Of a stretch of 64,000 bases of DNA, positions 24,986-37,034 are shown piece after piece (the first letter of the stretch is position 1; the number at the start of each line of letters is the position of its first letter). The position numbers and the translations under genes were made by a program. Below the pieces are notes generated by a model. That model did no database searches. It was not told the origin of the DNA and saw nothing but the letters and a program-made list of their open reading frames with translations. Source of the DNA: Larimichthys crocea (taxonomy: Eukaryota > Chordata > Actinopteri > Sciaenidae); contig NC_040025.1 in the NCBI RefSeq assembly GCF_000972845.2, forward strand, positions 18,028,399 to 18,092,398. Reading direction: 5' to 3'.

Positions 24986-27900
24986 ATCACATCCATGTAC
25001 CTACATTAAACTAAAACCTCTGTCCTAAAACCTTTAAACAGATACATTTTGTTTTGTTACTCGATTAATAGTCACGTCATGACATCTGCTAATGCCCCAA
25101 ATACAGAAAAAGTTTCCTGAATTTAAAATGTCATTGGGTTTAATGTCAGACCCTTCCATCGAAGAAGTTTTTGTTTTGTTGACTCACCAAATAAATCACA
25201 CTTCAACCAGCACTTAGTAATAGAGAAAGAAACTATAGAGGCGAGTGTCTCCCTCAAGATTAGCTTGTGTTTTTGCATTGTCTTGTGTGCTCGCATTTTC
25301 CTTTCAAGATCACCAGTTTTGCTGTGAAATCCTAAAACCACACCTATTCTATTAAAAGTCTTATCACCATTATATGATATTAAGTATTACAGCTAGATTA
25401 TCCGAGTCTGTGCTTGCAAGGTTATTTCTCCACTGTAAATTGGTCTAAAATGTGAGTTAAGTCTTAGACTAGGGTTTAAAACCCCTTCAGTTGTGTCATG
25501 TCAAGACACATGAGCAGTGTAAGCAGAAGTAACTGTAACTGATACCTGTTTTCTGTAATGTTATGTTGTAAGTTATGCACTGATATTGGGATTTCCTAAT
25601 TCATTGTAAATGCGTGGTGTGTAACGGCAGGTGTGGGTTTTTTCTGTGGTATTTTTTTTTTTTGTCTTTGTACATACACAGGACTCTTCCATACTGTAGT
25701 TACAAAAGCAAGAAGTAAGAAAAGGTTAAATGAGGTAGAAAGGTTAAACATGGTTTCCCCATCACATCAAACATTTTTATAGAAGAAGCACAAAGGCTGA
25801 TGGAAAAATCGACTCAGTAAACACAGAACCAATTTTTGAAGATGTGAAAGTTGAAGTGTCGTCACCGTACAAGTTTGGGGAACCCCTCCACGATGAGCCA
25901 CCAAAAATGAGTCACAGCAAGGACAGCGAGTGGGCGTAGGAGTTGGCATGGGTGTCCCCTTTATGACTGGTTTCATCAGGGCTCTCCCGATGGTGCAACC
26001 TCCTGCACCAACACACGCATCAGCGAGGTTTCCATCGAGACATTTCGATGTGGTGAGGGCTGGTTAGATTAAACAGAATCAAAGAGCTTCTTATATGAAA
26101 AGTACTGTTCCACTTCCTAGAAACGGCTTTGTAAACATACGGCATAAATGTCAGCAGCTCATGATTTATGTCACTGCTACTGCTCGGTGTACTCACCAGC
26201 ATGTGGGAAGTGACATTATTGTTTAGTTGAAAAATGTTGCCTTTCAATTTCATTTTTCAGACGGTGTTCACAATAAAGGTAAAGGCGGTTTTCGAATAAG
26301 TGACTTCAGGTCACCTCCTTTTTTTGTCTGTAGTTGTGTTTATAAAATCTGTTTTGGTCTCTTCCTGATCCACAAACCCACTAATTCCATTACATTCTCT
26401 TCAGACATCACACCTCCTAAAGGAAAAATGTCAATCTACGGTCCGTCATCGTCTTTGGTGAGGTAGCTGGCATGTGTTTTTGTAAAAGACTGCTGTGTGT
26501 TTGCCTGCCTGGTCCTGGCTGTATGCATTACACCAGTTCTGGCCAGGCTGTGGTCTCTGGCCTTCTTGTGCACCACTTCCGCCTGCGGTGTGCCGTGCCT
26601 CCTTCCTGTGTGTGTCAGAGGCAGTTTGGCCTGATTTATAGGCCCCTGACACACAGCGCTTTGGACCCCACCTCTGCTGCTGGAATGGCTATCCCATGTG
26701 TTGGTGGTGGATCCACCTGGGTGGTTCTCCACTGATGGGGGTCAGATGTGGTCCTGCTCATGAGCTCCACAAGCTCAGGGGAAACATACCCTGCAGACAG
26801 TGTGGAGAGAAAGCGCTCTCAGAAAATGTGCTTCAAGGCTGAAGACATTTTTTAGTTTAGTTCAAGCAACAAGCTTGCAGCAACTTCTGAAAACTACACC
26901 TTACAACCCAAACTAAAGTCAAACTACAAGTCGAGAATCTTAATAGAGGTTCAGTTTCGGTTGGTGTAAGAGTTTACCTGAAAGTTAAACTAAATTGTTA
27001 GTCTGAGGAGTGCAAATTTTCTCTCTTCACCTCTCTTCATGTATCATCTTAGCAGAGAGTATCACACCTACCCATGCTGTAGTTTTTGCAATTGGAAACA
27101 TGATATGGTTAACACCTACTGCACTTCATCTGCGGCACTTCTAAAGAAAGGCTTTAAATATAACCCACCGCCTTTCAAAGTTTTGTGACATTTATATAGC
27201 TTTATAGAAAAGCCTTTTGGAGGAGTGGACTGCTCACCATTGTGCTCACAGTTTTAGCAGTGGCTCACTAAAGCGATCGCAGCCGGTGAGTATATGTACA
27301 TTTGGAGGAAAGAGGGCGAGATGATGACAAGTAAGACGGTTGACTCTAGACACATAAGGAGAACATAAAACAGCCAGGGGTTGGACCTGCAGCTGATGTC
27401 ACAGGAAGATCTGGTGTGATCCTGACCATCTCCATGTGTTTGATTTAAGGCTGCTACTGTTAGTGTGTTTAGCTGGGGTTGTACACATGTAGAAATGATT
27501 TACCTCAAAGGTGGAGTCCTGATTTAGCTCTGGTATTATTGGACTTTAAAATAACCATAAATTTTGTCATGTCGTCAAAGGTACGCCGGTAAAAACCTGA
27601 TTCCAGGCAAATGTTGTTGCACTTAAACACACTCCTAACTCAATGCATAGTGTCTGTATGAGTCGTAAATATGACCACACAGCTGCTAAAACGAGTTTTA
27701 GAGTCAATCGCGTGCTCATGCCCACTTCCTCTTGTGACGGTTCCTCCATTTTACGCACCGAAGCGCCGTCCCTCGCAGTCCCCCCCCTCCTCCTCTGTGG
27801 CTCTCGCCGAGCCTCCGCTGTTTAAATGGGCCAAGTTGAGAAGCGGCGGAGAGTGCAAATCTTGTTTGGTCTGGGTCTGTGAACTTCAGCGTGACTTCAA

Positions 27901-28229
27901 CGACATACACAGGGGTTAAAAAACAACTCTTTCCAAACTTTCAACTGTATTAATGTTGCGCAAATACTACTTCAGGAATATCTGAGCCCGATATGTTTGG
28001 CTTGTGTGTGTCTGATGAATGCCATATGCCACATTTAAGGTTTAGGATCAGCAGTAACGTACTGTTATTAGTTCCTTTTTTTTATTGCCTTCACTGGCTG
28101 TGAAATTGTATCTTGGTCAGATTTAAGCTCCCCGTTACTGACTCGATGTGCGTTGTTTTTTTGTTTGTTTTTTTCAATTCAAGATTTTTTACTCAGTGAA
28201 TATTAAAAAAAAAAAAATCTCTTCTAACT
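24986..28229. other. intergenic upstream of samd11, no gene seen
   Basis: Holds a CNE-like patch near 26470-26770 and a CpG-containing C-rich patch at about 27750-27860 that could be an upstream promoter or leader exon. No splice-compatible coding exon is recognised. Confidence 0.5.
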
Positions 28230-28599
28230 TCCCCAAAGAAATAAGAGACACGACGCGTGTAGTCGCGACTGGTAATGATCACCGTAGGTAACATAATGTC
28301 CGCGGCTCAGGGCTACCCAGCATGTCAGGTATTAACAGAGCGAGCGTGATTAAATGTGGGAGGTAGGAGCTGTGAGGCTGGCGGAGAGCGCTGCCGCCGC
28401 TGCGAGCTGGAAACTACTGAATGGGAATCTATCCGGCAACTTCACCAGACCGCTGTCTCACGGCGACACAGGGGCTCTGCGTAAAACCAAGCGGCGCGTC
28501 TCCAAGTCTGGGTCAGCCCAACTCACAGACGGAGAGGACGCTCAAGTTGGATCGGGCGAGCAGCTTTTCACTTGTTACCGGCGCTCGGCTCCCACTAAC
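28230..28599 (+). promoter_or_regulatory. CpG-rich promoter / 5' leader region of samd11
   Basis: CpG dinucleotides become frequent from about 28250 (ACGACGCG, GTCGCGAC) and stay dense through exon 1, in contrast to the AT-rich flanks. This suggests a CpG-island promoter and first exon. No TATA box stands out. An in-frame TAA at 28351 lies directly before an ATG at 28354. Another ATG at 28421 opens a frame that overlaps the main start and ends at 28648. The transcription start cannot be set from sequence, so it is unknown whether either ATG lies in the mRNA. Confidence 0.6.
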
Positions 28600-29056
28600 A
28601 TGCCTGCCATCAAAAAGGAGAGGTTGGATGGAGACGACATGGCATTGACTGCGTTCAACCAGTCCGAATACCTGGCCCCTTTAAATGCCACCGCGATCCC
28701 CGTGGTGACCCCGCATCCGCCGCCCTACGACCACATTTTTGCCCATCACCGCGCGTACTTGGGGCTCCACGACTCAGCGGCGCTGCATCACCAGCACCTC
28801 CACCATCACACGGACGACTTAATGCTGGAGAGGTTCTCCTCCATCCCCGACTTTCAGCCCTTCTTCGACAACGGGGAGCCGTGCATCGAGGTGGAGTGCG
28901 GCGAAAACAAGGCTTTGCTTTATATCAATAAATTGTGTCAAGGTAGTAAGGGACCCTCAATTAAATACAGGGGCGAGTGGCTTACCCCCAACGAGTTCCA
29001 GTTTGTCAGTGGACGAGAGACTGCCAAAGATTGGAAACGGAGTATTAGACACAAAG
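28600..29056 (+). CDS. samd11: samd11 coding exon 1: N-terminus and first part of SAND domain
   Basis: This exon encodes residues 1-152 plus one base of codon 153. It begins MPAIKKERLD, matching the MPAVKKE start of long human SAMD11, and I4-K5-K6-E7 fits the SUMO consensus. A Pro/His-rich stretch follows at residues 38-70, with several His pairs and triplets. The SAND domain begins near residue 92 and contains GEWLTPNEF (125-133) and the family hallmark KDWK at 143-146, the DNA-contacting motif of SAND domains in DEAF1, GMEB and SP100. The start at 28600 was chosen for homology; it has A at -3, an acceptable context. The open frame runs upstream to an ATG at 28354 that follows an in-frame TAA, so an 82-residue extension is possible. 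The donor at 29057 is GTAAGA and the exon ends in phase 1. The open frame past the donor, to 29178, is intronic read-through. Confidence 0.95.
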
Positions 29057-29591
29057 GTAAGAACAACCTTCACTGTCCGCACGCTTTGTTGGCAGAGAGG
29101 GACACCTCATCATCAATTAAATACTTTTTAGACGCAGCTTATTCTGGGCACAAACTTAGTCTCGTGGTTCGGTGCTGAGTTTTGGAGTGAAAGGGTTACA
29201 GCAGTCAGTGCGTAAGGAGACAGATGAGAAAAAGGCGCATATCCTCCACATAGCTCTCCGAGGCTTTGACACAGAGTTTGGGCTGCGATCGGACACCATA
29301 CCGGGGGCATCTGGAGTAGGCTTCACCGGGACTGAGGTGAAAAGTTCGTACATAGATAATTCAATATGTGACAGTGAAAATATGTTTTTGTTCTCCTCGT
29401 TATGGGGATGAACCGCTGCGTTAAGTGCAGCTGCACTTGTGCATGGGTGTTGACACTTTTGTTTTACGCAACGCATGTTAGGTTTGAGAGATTTTTTTTT
29501 TAAATAGCGTTTTGTTTTTTAACAGTCTGTGTTAATTTTGCAACCAAGTCATGATTTCAACTTAATATTAAATAGCTGCTTTTGTACCTAG

Positions 29592-29677
29592 ACGCATTTT
29601 GTTAGATTTTTGGCAGCATCAATACTCTGATCTCACGCATTTTGTTAGATTTTTGGCAGCATCAATACTCTGATCTC
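29592..29677. repeat. exact 43-bp tandem duplication in intron 1
   Basis: The unit 29592-29634, starting ACGCATTTTGTTAGA, is repeated identically at 29635-29677. Confidence 0.97.
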
Positions 29678-29762
29678 TGATACTGTTTGGGTATATTCGT
29701 ATGTTCACATTTATAGCATAGTATTTTTATGCAATAATTACACTTGGTGCGCGTACCACCTC

Positions 29763-29764
<2 letters not shown>

Positions 29765-29795
<31 letters not shown>
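29765..29795. repeat. (CA)n microsatellite
   Basis: An uninterrupted AC run of about 31 bases. Confidence 0.95.
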
Positions 29796-29797
<2 letters not shown>

Positions 29798-30252
29798 AGG
29801 CACGAGGTTACTCAGGCAGAACTGACACGCGTTAAGATGTGTGGGGGGAGGGTGTCGCCCCCAGGTCAGAAATGGTAGCCTAATAGTTTAATATAGCGAT
29901 TCTTATAGACAGATGACAGTAGGCTGCTGTCTCTCTGGCTCACCACACTGGACTTGAATTAAACTTCATGGCAAAAAAAAAAAAAATATGATGAGATGAG
30001 TCAAGTCTGTCTGCAGGGACTGACTCCTTCAGATATATACTGTGTTTACTGGCTGATTTTTATTCGACAAGATTTGTCTTGAAAACTTTGAGCCCTCTAG
30101 ATGATGGGGACGAAGACAAGGGCCCACTCTCAAGCAAGTTGATAACACCTTATCACATTGCTGTGTCATGAAGGAGATGAGTTCACTGGCTTAGAGAATA
30201 TGGTTGGTATTATTCACTAAAAGTGTTTCTCCTGATTTTTTTCTTTTCCCAG

Positions 30253-30344
30253 GGAAAAGTCTCAAGACTCTTATGTCCAAAGGAATCTTACAGGTGCATC
30301 CTCCAATCTGCGATTGTCCTGGTTGTCGAATTTCATCTCCAGTG
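30253..30344 (+). CDS. samd11: samd11 coding exon 2: end of SAND domain
   Basis: This 92-nt exon completes Gly153 and encodes residues 154-183, starting KSLKTLMSKGILQ and ending RISSPV. It carries HPPICDCPGC, a Cys/His cluster that in GMEB-type SAND domains helps bind zinc; that role is inferred by family here. The upstream intron ends in a good polypyrimidine tract and CCCAG, and the donor is GTAAGA at 30345. Length and phase (1 to 0) match the 92-nt human exon as I remember it. In human a shorter annotated protein starts at the MSKGILQ methionine, which lies inside this exon (residue 160 here), so an internal promoter in intron 1 could give the same short form. Confidence 0.95.
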
Positions 30345-31327
30345 GTAAGAATATTTCTTCTTCTTGTCATACTGGTGTTAGTGCTGTGGTGTGTTTCTGT
30401 GTGGAGGCAGTGTGGCAACTAGGAGAAGGTACATAGATAGGATGGGTTTGACTTGAGGACTACATCTTTGCTGTGGACATGCAGTATATACACAATATGT
30501 AGGCTGTAACTTGTCAAAGAGCAGAACACAAGCAGACAAAGCTTAAGACGTATTGATATAATACAAGTATTTGCATTAAAAGACAAGTTTATTACATTAC
30601 ATTATCGTCTTTTATATTTGGTGTGTTTTGCTCAATTAAATTAATGATGCATCCTCGGCTCTTATAGCATGTCAAGTCAATTTCATTTTTATGGCCCCAA
30701 AACACAATCTGTACCTTTTGTTTCTAACGTTGTGGATTTTTAAAAATATTTTTTTCCCTCGTAGATTGTAAGATATTTTGGTTTAGTTCATCTTGTGTGA
30801 AAGCAGGACTCAGCATACTGGTATTTCATGGCGATATTTGTGTTGTGGCACTGTGCTCTGCATACACAAAACAGTGTATGAGTGTATATTGGAGCAGTGT
30901 CTTTCTTTGTAACCTTGATGGTGAAGGACCCTACAGGCACACATGTCAACTTTGATGCTAATTTCTCTCAGCGTGAATATCAAATCCACTTTCAGCCTCT
31001 CACTGCTGCCGAGTATCAAACAGCCTTTTTTTTTTATTCAGAGGCATTGAGCTGTCCAGTATGGCGTGTTTGACGTTAGGTGTCGTTGGTCGGCCTCTTC
31101 TGTCCTATTGAATCAGTCTCCTCACCTGGCTGTTGAACTTTTGTTTGCCTTGCGCTTCCCTCAGGGCTCGGCCAGGGGCACGATGCCAAAACCTTGAAGC
31201 CTTGCAGGTGTGTCACGATTACAGCATCACCGCTCTGTGTGTGTGTGTTTGTCTGCGTGTGTGTCAGCTTTGAGCAAGCACACTGCCGGCTCACCGTCGC
31301 CAAATCTGTTCACACAGGTGCGGCGGG

Positions 31328-31349
31328 TTGTGTGTGTGTGTGTGTGTGT
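31328..31349. repeat. (TG)n microsatellite
   Basis: A TG run of about 22 bases in intron 2. Confidence 0.9.
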
Positions 31350-31966
31350 TTTTTATCACCACGGAGCGCATCTGTCGTCGCTCCCAAGCACTAATCTTGA
31401 GGGAAGGGTGTAAGAGGCTTAGCGAGCTACTGAGCGTGGCTACTGCTGATTATTGTGTGCGAGGCACGCAAGGCAAAGGCGGTTTAGATAAGCCGGAGGT
31501 GTTTGAGTGATACAGGTAAACTGGTGACATTTTTCACAGCCAAGAATGAAGACCTGTACCCTAACACATAAGGTTCAGCCAAAACGAATTACCTGAGGGA
31601 GGCAGGGGGCAGAGAAAACACAGAGCAGAGATGCTCATGTCTTATTTTTTATTTATTTATTTTACAGAAGGATTTGAAAATCTGAGCGTGTTTTCTTATG
31701 TTCAGGCTTATTACAGATATCAGAGTGATTGGCTTTTGGCTTGCAAGGGCTTGTGCAGTTCCACTTCAATTACAGCTGTGACGGAGTAAAACTTTGTTAC
31801 TGACGTAAGCAGGGATATGAGAGCCTTAAGGTTGTTGTTGCAGCCTACTCTCCCTCTTCTCTCTCCGTCTCTTCCTTTCCTTTCTGGTGGTGAAGCCTGA
31901 ATCTAACCCACAAAGTGAATACCACCATGACACTTTCGCACACACACACACACACACAGACACACA

Positions 31967-32048
31967 CACACGCACACAAAGTATGTTGGCAGTTCCATGT
32001 GAGGCGGCACACGCACACAAAGTATGTTGGCAGTTCCATGTGAGGCGG
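31967..32048. repeat. exact 41-bp tandem duplication in intron 2
   Basis: The unit 31967-32007, containing AAGTATGTTGGCAGTTCC, is repeated identically at 32008-32048, adjoining a CA repeat. Confidence 0.97.
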
Positions 32049-32164
32049 TGAGGGTTAGGCGGAGGAGGGAAGGCAGCGGGACTTGTATGGCCTGTACTGG
32101 CGTCTCCCTCTCTCCCCACTGACTCCCCTCAGGGCATGGCAGCCAACACTCCCTCACTGATGAG

Positions 32165-32236
32165 CTCTCTCTCCCTCTCTCTCTCCCTCTCTGTCTCTCT
32201 CTCTCTGTCTGTCTCTCTCTCTCTCTTTCTCTCTCT

Positions 32237-32279
<43 letters not shown>
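32165..32279. repeat. (CT)n then (CA)n compound repeat
   Basis: CT-rich sequence with CTGT interruptions to about 32236 is followed by an uninterrupted CA run at 32240-32279. Confidence 0.93.
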
Positions 32280-32282
<3 letters not shown>

Positions 32283-34959
32283 ATATGGCTGCCTACTGAC
32301 ACAAATTACCTCATGCAGTCCTTTATTTTGAAAGTTTGACGGCTGAACTTTGAGTGATCTTGTTTCGCTATAGGCATGAGGCAAGCGATCATAAAAAAAA
32401 GTGCAGCAGCTGGTGGGAAGACTTTTCACCTGCCTGCTCAGAACTCGGAGGAAGTTAATTTGCTGTGTCGGCTCGGGCACAAGCTGTTTATAATGACACA
32501 ACACAAACTGAACTTGTTGTTACAGTTTTGAATTTAAATGTGCTGATGATGTTGCTTATCCGCAGTCTGAAATGAAGTCTGTTCATGATTGATCCACTGT
32601 TGATAACTAGCTGTTGAGGCATGTTTGCTTTCTATTAAGCCGGTTATTGTGTGATAATCAGGTGCCTAAGTGATTTCTTTCTTTTAGCAGCTTTAATTCT
32701 TGGTAAAGTTTCCACTTGAAGCTTATTTTGCATGTCTGGGTCCGTATGTCATTCTTTTGCGTGCATCCACTGTACTGAAGATTGTGTGTCCATGTTGAAG
32801 TTTATTCTTAGCCCTGTTTGTGTTGTAGCCTGTACATGCGTATGTGTTAGTCTGTGTCTTTATGCGTGCATGTCTGTGATTATTTGTACACCCGCGATGC
32901 CTGGCTGAGTTGCCTGCTTGCTGTGTGTGTGTGTGTGTGTGAGTGTGTGTGTGTGTGTCTCCTCCCGGGAGAGCTGGGCTTCCTCTGCTCTGTTATTTCA
33001 GCGGAACTGGCGGAGGCCGGGAGGAAATTACACTCCCCTCCTCCGGCTCGTAAAGACCTCCTCCAATCAAGGGCTCCTCTTGCAAAGTGGAATTAAACAC
33101 ACACACACAAATGGTCACACACATCTACACACAAACATAGACATACACACTTTTGCCTATAACTTATAGTCTATCTCATTAGATTTTCATAATGCCATTT
33201 CAAAAATAGGGTTAATGGGGAGAAGATAATTAAAATTAAAGTGCACCATATTGTGTGAAATGATAGAAGTTAAGCGTCTTCGTTGCTCAACTACCTACCG
33301 TACACTGCTTCGGTTTTATGTGTTGTGTGTTTGTGCGCGTGCTCTGCGTGCGTGTTGCTGAGGCCATGTTGCTATGGTAACACCGGAATCGGTCATTGGC
33401 CCAGAAGTGTGCAGAACTGTGGTGTGGTGTGTTTGTGCACTTTTGTGTGCGTCCTTCGCTCCCTCTCTCTGTCTCTCTCTGTGCGTCTCAGACAAATTAA
33501 AGATTAAGTGAGACTCTAATGATCTGTTCATTCACCGCAGGTCTTAATCTCCCTTATAGAGATCAATACGAATCGGAACGTGTGTCACACTTATAGAAGT
33601 CGGCTGATATACACACATGCAAACATTCGTGCATCTAGTGTGAATAATTCTCCTAAAATAAACAGCTTTATTTAGTGAATTGGCGTTTAGCTTCCACTTC
33701 AGCAAGAGTTTGCTAGAGAGCTGAATGTGTATGTGGTTGCATGCGCATGTATGTATGTGCTGTGTGAGCTTGTCTTGTGCATATCTGCACGCTGTGAGAT
33801 TCGGGTGTGGACACGGGTTAGCAGGACGCTAAAATAAGATGGAGCATCTGTCTATCAGCCAAATGCGGTTTATCACGACAAAGACACACACACGGCGATA
33901 TTTCCAAAAACCCTCCTCCCAACATCTGTCTGTGTGCGTGTGCACAAAAGTGTGTTTGCGTTTGTTGCTTCGCCATGTGATTTCCTCTGATAGTTGCAGG
34001 CTCGCTCTGTCACATCAGGCCTTTGCAGACAGCACTGTCCTTTCATAGTTTTACTTTCAGACATACAAGCATGCGCATACTTGTTTATGCACAGGACTAC
34101 TGTACTGTGACGTAAAAGTGATCTAGCTGGAAGGAAGTAGATAAGTTCTGAATTTTCTCATCATCATAATCTGTATACATGTATAGCTACACCAATAATA
34201 ATTTGCTAATAATGATGTTAGTATGAGAAAGAAACTGCTGGCTAAATTTATTTATGACAGCATGAAGCCATCTGAGTTTATCTTGGTTTTCCCTCCACTA
34301 CATAACTGACGCTCATCATTAAAATCACTTGTACCTTTATATCATAAAATGAAAGTGTGGCAACGTGTTAATCTGTATGTGGCTTGTCTAAACCTCAGCG
34401 AAGCGGGTTAATGTTTCAAAGTCCACACCTTGAAGAGGTGGTGTGGCAGCGTATTTATTTAGTCAGATACTTTTTCGAGTGTGTTGAAGTTTGATTCTAG
34501 TAATTGTCAGGATCAAATTTTCAACACGAGAGAAAGCATCAGTTGAATTCACCAACCACAACTTCATACTCGCCTCCACTTCCCCTTCTGTGTTTGTCAG
34601 GGGAGAGAAAGGCTCGTTACCTGTCCGTAAAGCTCCCCTGCAGCAGCCTCGGTGGGCCAATCCAAACACACAGAGAGGGAGAGAATGAGGGAGGAGGGAG
34701 GAGAGAAAGAAACTAGAGGGAAAAGGGAGAGCGGGAGGCACGCTGGCACGCTTGGCTGCACCGCCACTGACCTCGCAGCGCCGCCCCAGCAGCCCCCCAC
34801 ACACACCTCCCCTCCACCTCGCCACCTCGCCTCTCGCCCTCTGTGCGCCCCCCCCTACTGCTCCCCCCACCACCACCCTCCTCCCCTTGCCCTGTGCCGC
34901 TCCACTGGGCTGCAACCGCCCGCTCGGCTCAGCGCGTGGGGGCCGAGGGTAGTAGGAGA

Positions 34960-34983
34960 GTGTGTGTGTGTGTGTGTGTGTGT
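34960..34983. repeat. (GT)n microsatellite
   Basis: A GT run of about 24 bases following a C-rich stretch. Confidence 0.93.
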
Positions 34984-36771
34984 GAAGAGGGGGTGGCAGC
35001 GGTGGGGGACTTGGTCGCATGCCTGTCTGCCCTACAGTGCTTTCTCACTTTTTTTTTCTCTCTTTCTCTCACATGGCCTTGAACAACCAAGTGTTGCCTA
35101 AAGTCTGTACGTCAACCACACACACGGTTATCCATAATCAGATTTATTTTGCCAAATATAAAGTTTGTTTGCACGTAAAGAGTTTTCCTTAATCAGGTTG
35201 GTGCCTGTTCCTTCAAAAGAACTGTCTGAAAATGTTCAGTTCTTCTATATATTTTCATTGTATCAATCTGTATCGCAGAACGTGTATTAATGATTGGAGA
35301 CGCTCTCCATACGTGATAAATTCGACTTCTTGTGTCGCACCTGTTGACAGAAATGTATGTTCATCTTACTTGGTTTGATTGATAGTTTTCAGTAAAAACC
35401 AAGAACAACACCTGAAAGCCCCTCACAGATGTTAAAACAGATTGTCGTCTGCTTCAGTTTGAACCTCGCAAAACTTGACACATCTCAGCTTTAACTGGCT
35501 GTCACAGGAAATCTATAATTTGTCATTGCATATAATGACATCATTACTGACAGGATGTGCTATAATAATTAATCGACGTTTTCTTATTCCATATAAATAC
35601 ATACAAATGTGGTTTTGCAATACAAATACATATACATGTGTTTGTGTTGCACAATAATGGGGGTTAAAAATGGCGATGCTGTATGAATGACCCATTTGTT
35701 GTGTTTGCATGCTTTGGGTGAGTGTTTTTTTGCTGGTGGAAGAATGTTTGTTCCTCTATCTGTAAATAAAAGTGTCTATATGGGTGTTATATTCTTATGC
35801 TAGAAGAGTTCACTGTGTTTCTAATTATCGTAATCATATTAGCAGTTTATTCACAGCAGCTCTTGGTCTTTGCTGTTCTTGCAGATATTGCAGCAAGTTT
35901 GTTTATATGCGCACCAATAATTTGATTATAACCAGATCAGGCAAATATAAGGCTTATCAGTTTATGTGTGGCCTGTACAGTATAGTGTGTCTTTTTGTCT
36001 GACTTCTGTCACTGGATTGACTCCAAACTGAACCAGAAAGGTCACAGAGTACAGTGGATGCAAATGGGTGTTTATACAAACAAGTGGTGGAGAAAAAGAA
36101 AACACCCAAATGACTTTGGGATGACAGCAGAACGGCTTTCAAGTCACAACTAACAGGAAGTAATTGGGATTAAATTAAGGTGCTCTGTGAGTTCATCAAA
36201 GCAAAAAGAAGAAATCCGGCTTCTCCATTTTCTTCTTATTTTGTGGCACTAATAACAAATTTTCTACTCATGACTACAAATCTGCACAGACGATATCCTG
36301 ACTATTAAACACATCATATAAACTTCATTATTGGGTTAAAGGGGAAATCTGGTTACTGCAGACCTTGTAAACACTTTAATCAAACTATTACTTTAATCTG
36401 ATTATTCACAGTAATCAGGTTACACCGGTCATGTTTGCATACTGAGCGATCTCAATTTGGTGACAAGTTTGGAGCTGATCACCTTTCATAGGTGCACCTG
36501 TGAATCCGGCAGGACGGGTGAGTCACCTAAGGAGAGTAAGAATTTGTGATTTCGGGCACACACTAACATACAGCTGACAAATTGTTTGTTACAGCCTTGC
36601 TTCAGAGCTCTTATGTGAGCGCAGTAATGACCGCTTCACCCTCCCTCCATATCTCCCACCCTCCTCACACTCATTTTTTTCCCCTCTCTCCTTCTCTGTC
36701 GTCTGCTCATTCCCCCTCCCCCGTTCCCCTAGTGCTCGCGCCAAGTCGGCCCGCTATCCCGCCTCCATACA

Positions 36772-36778
<7 letters not shown>

Positions 36779-36838
<60 letters not shown>
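36779..36838. repeat. (AC)n microsatellite, left arm
   Basis: An uninterrupted run of 30 AC units; imperfect repeat starts a few bases earlier. It is complementary to the TG run at 36965. Confidence 0.97.
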
Positions 36839-36842
<4 letters not shown>

Positions 36843-36963
36843 CGAGGTAACGGCAGACAGGCGCGTGACTCATTAGGCATTCGTCCCCCAGGGAGATCGC
36901 TGGGGGGGCGCGTGCGAGGGAGAGAGAGCGCCGCAGCTGCAGGAATGTCACGGGCGGCTACCG

Positions 36964-36964
<1 letters not shown>

Positions 36965-37032
<68 letters not shown>
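36965..37032. repeat. (TG)n microsatellite, right arm
   Basis: An uninterrupted run of 34 TG units, 126 bases after the AC run. It is complementary to that run, so the pair forms an inverted repeat. Confidence 0.97.

Positions 37033-37034
<2 letters not shown>

Larger units (their letters stand above)
29057..30252 (+). other. samd11 intron 1
   Basis: Intron of about 1.2 kb between GTAAGA and CCCAG. Its first 300 bases stay moderately GC-rich. It contains an exact 43-bp tandem duplication at 29592, a (CA)n run at 29765 and an A-run near 29970. No further exon is seen. Confidence 0.85.

Noticed and set aside
29057..29178. Continuation of the exon 1 frame to a stop at 29178
   Set aside because: A strong GTAAGA donor at 29057 and perfect homology across the junction to exon 2 show it is intron read-through.
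34740..34950. C-rich, CpG-containing stretch as an alternative promoter or exon
   Set aside because: Mostly CCT/CAC low complexity. No splice sites in a useful phase were seen, so it was kept only as intron content.
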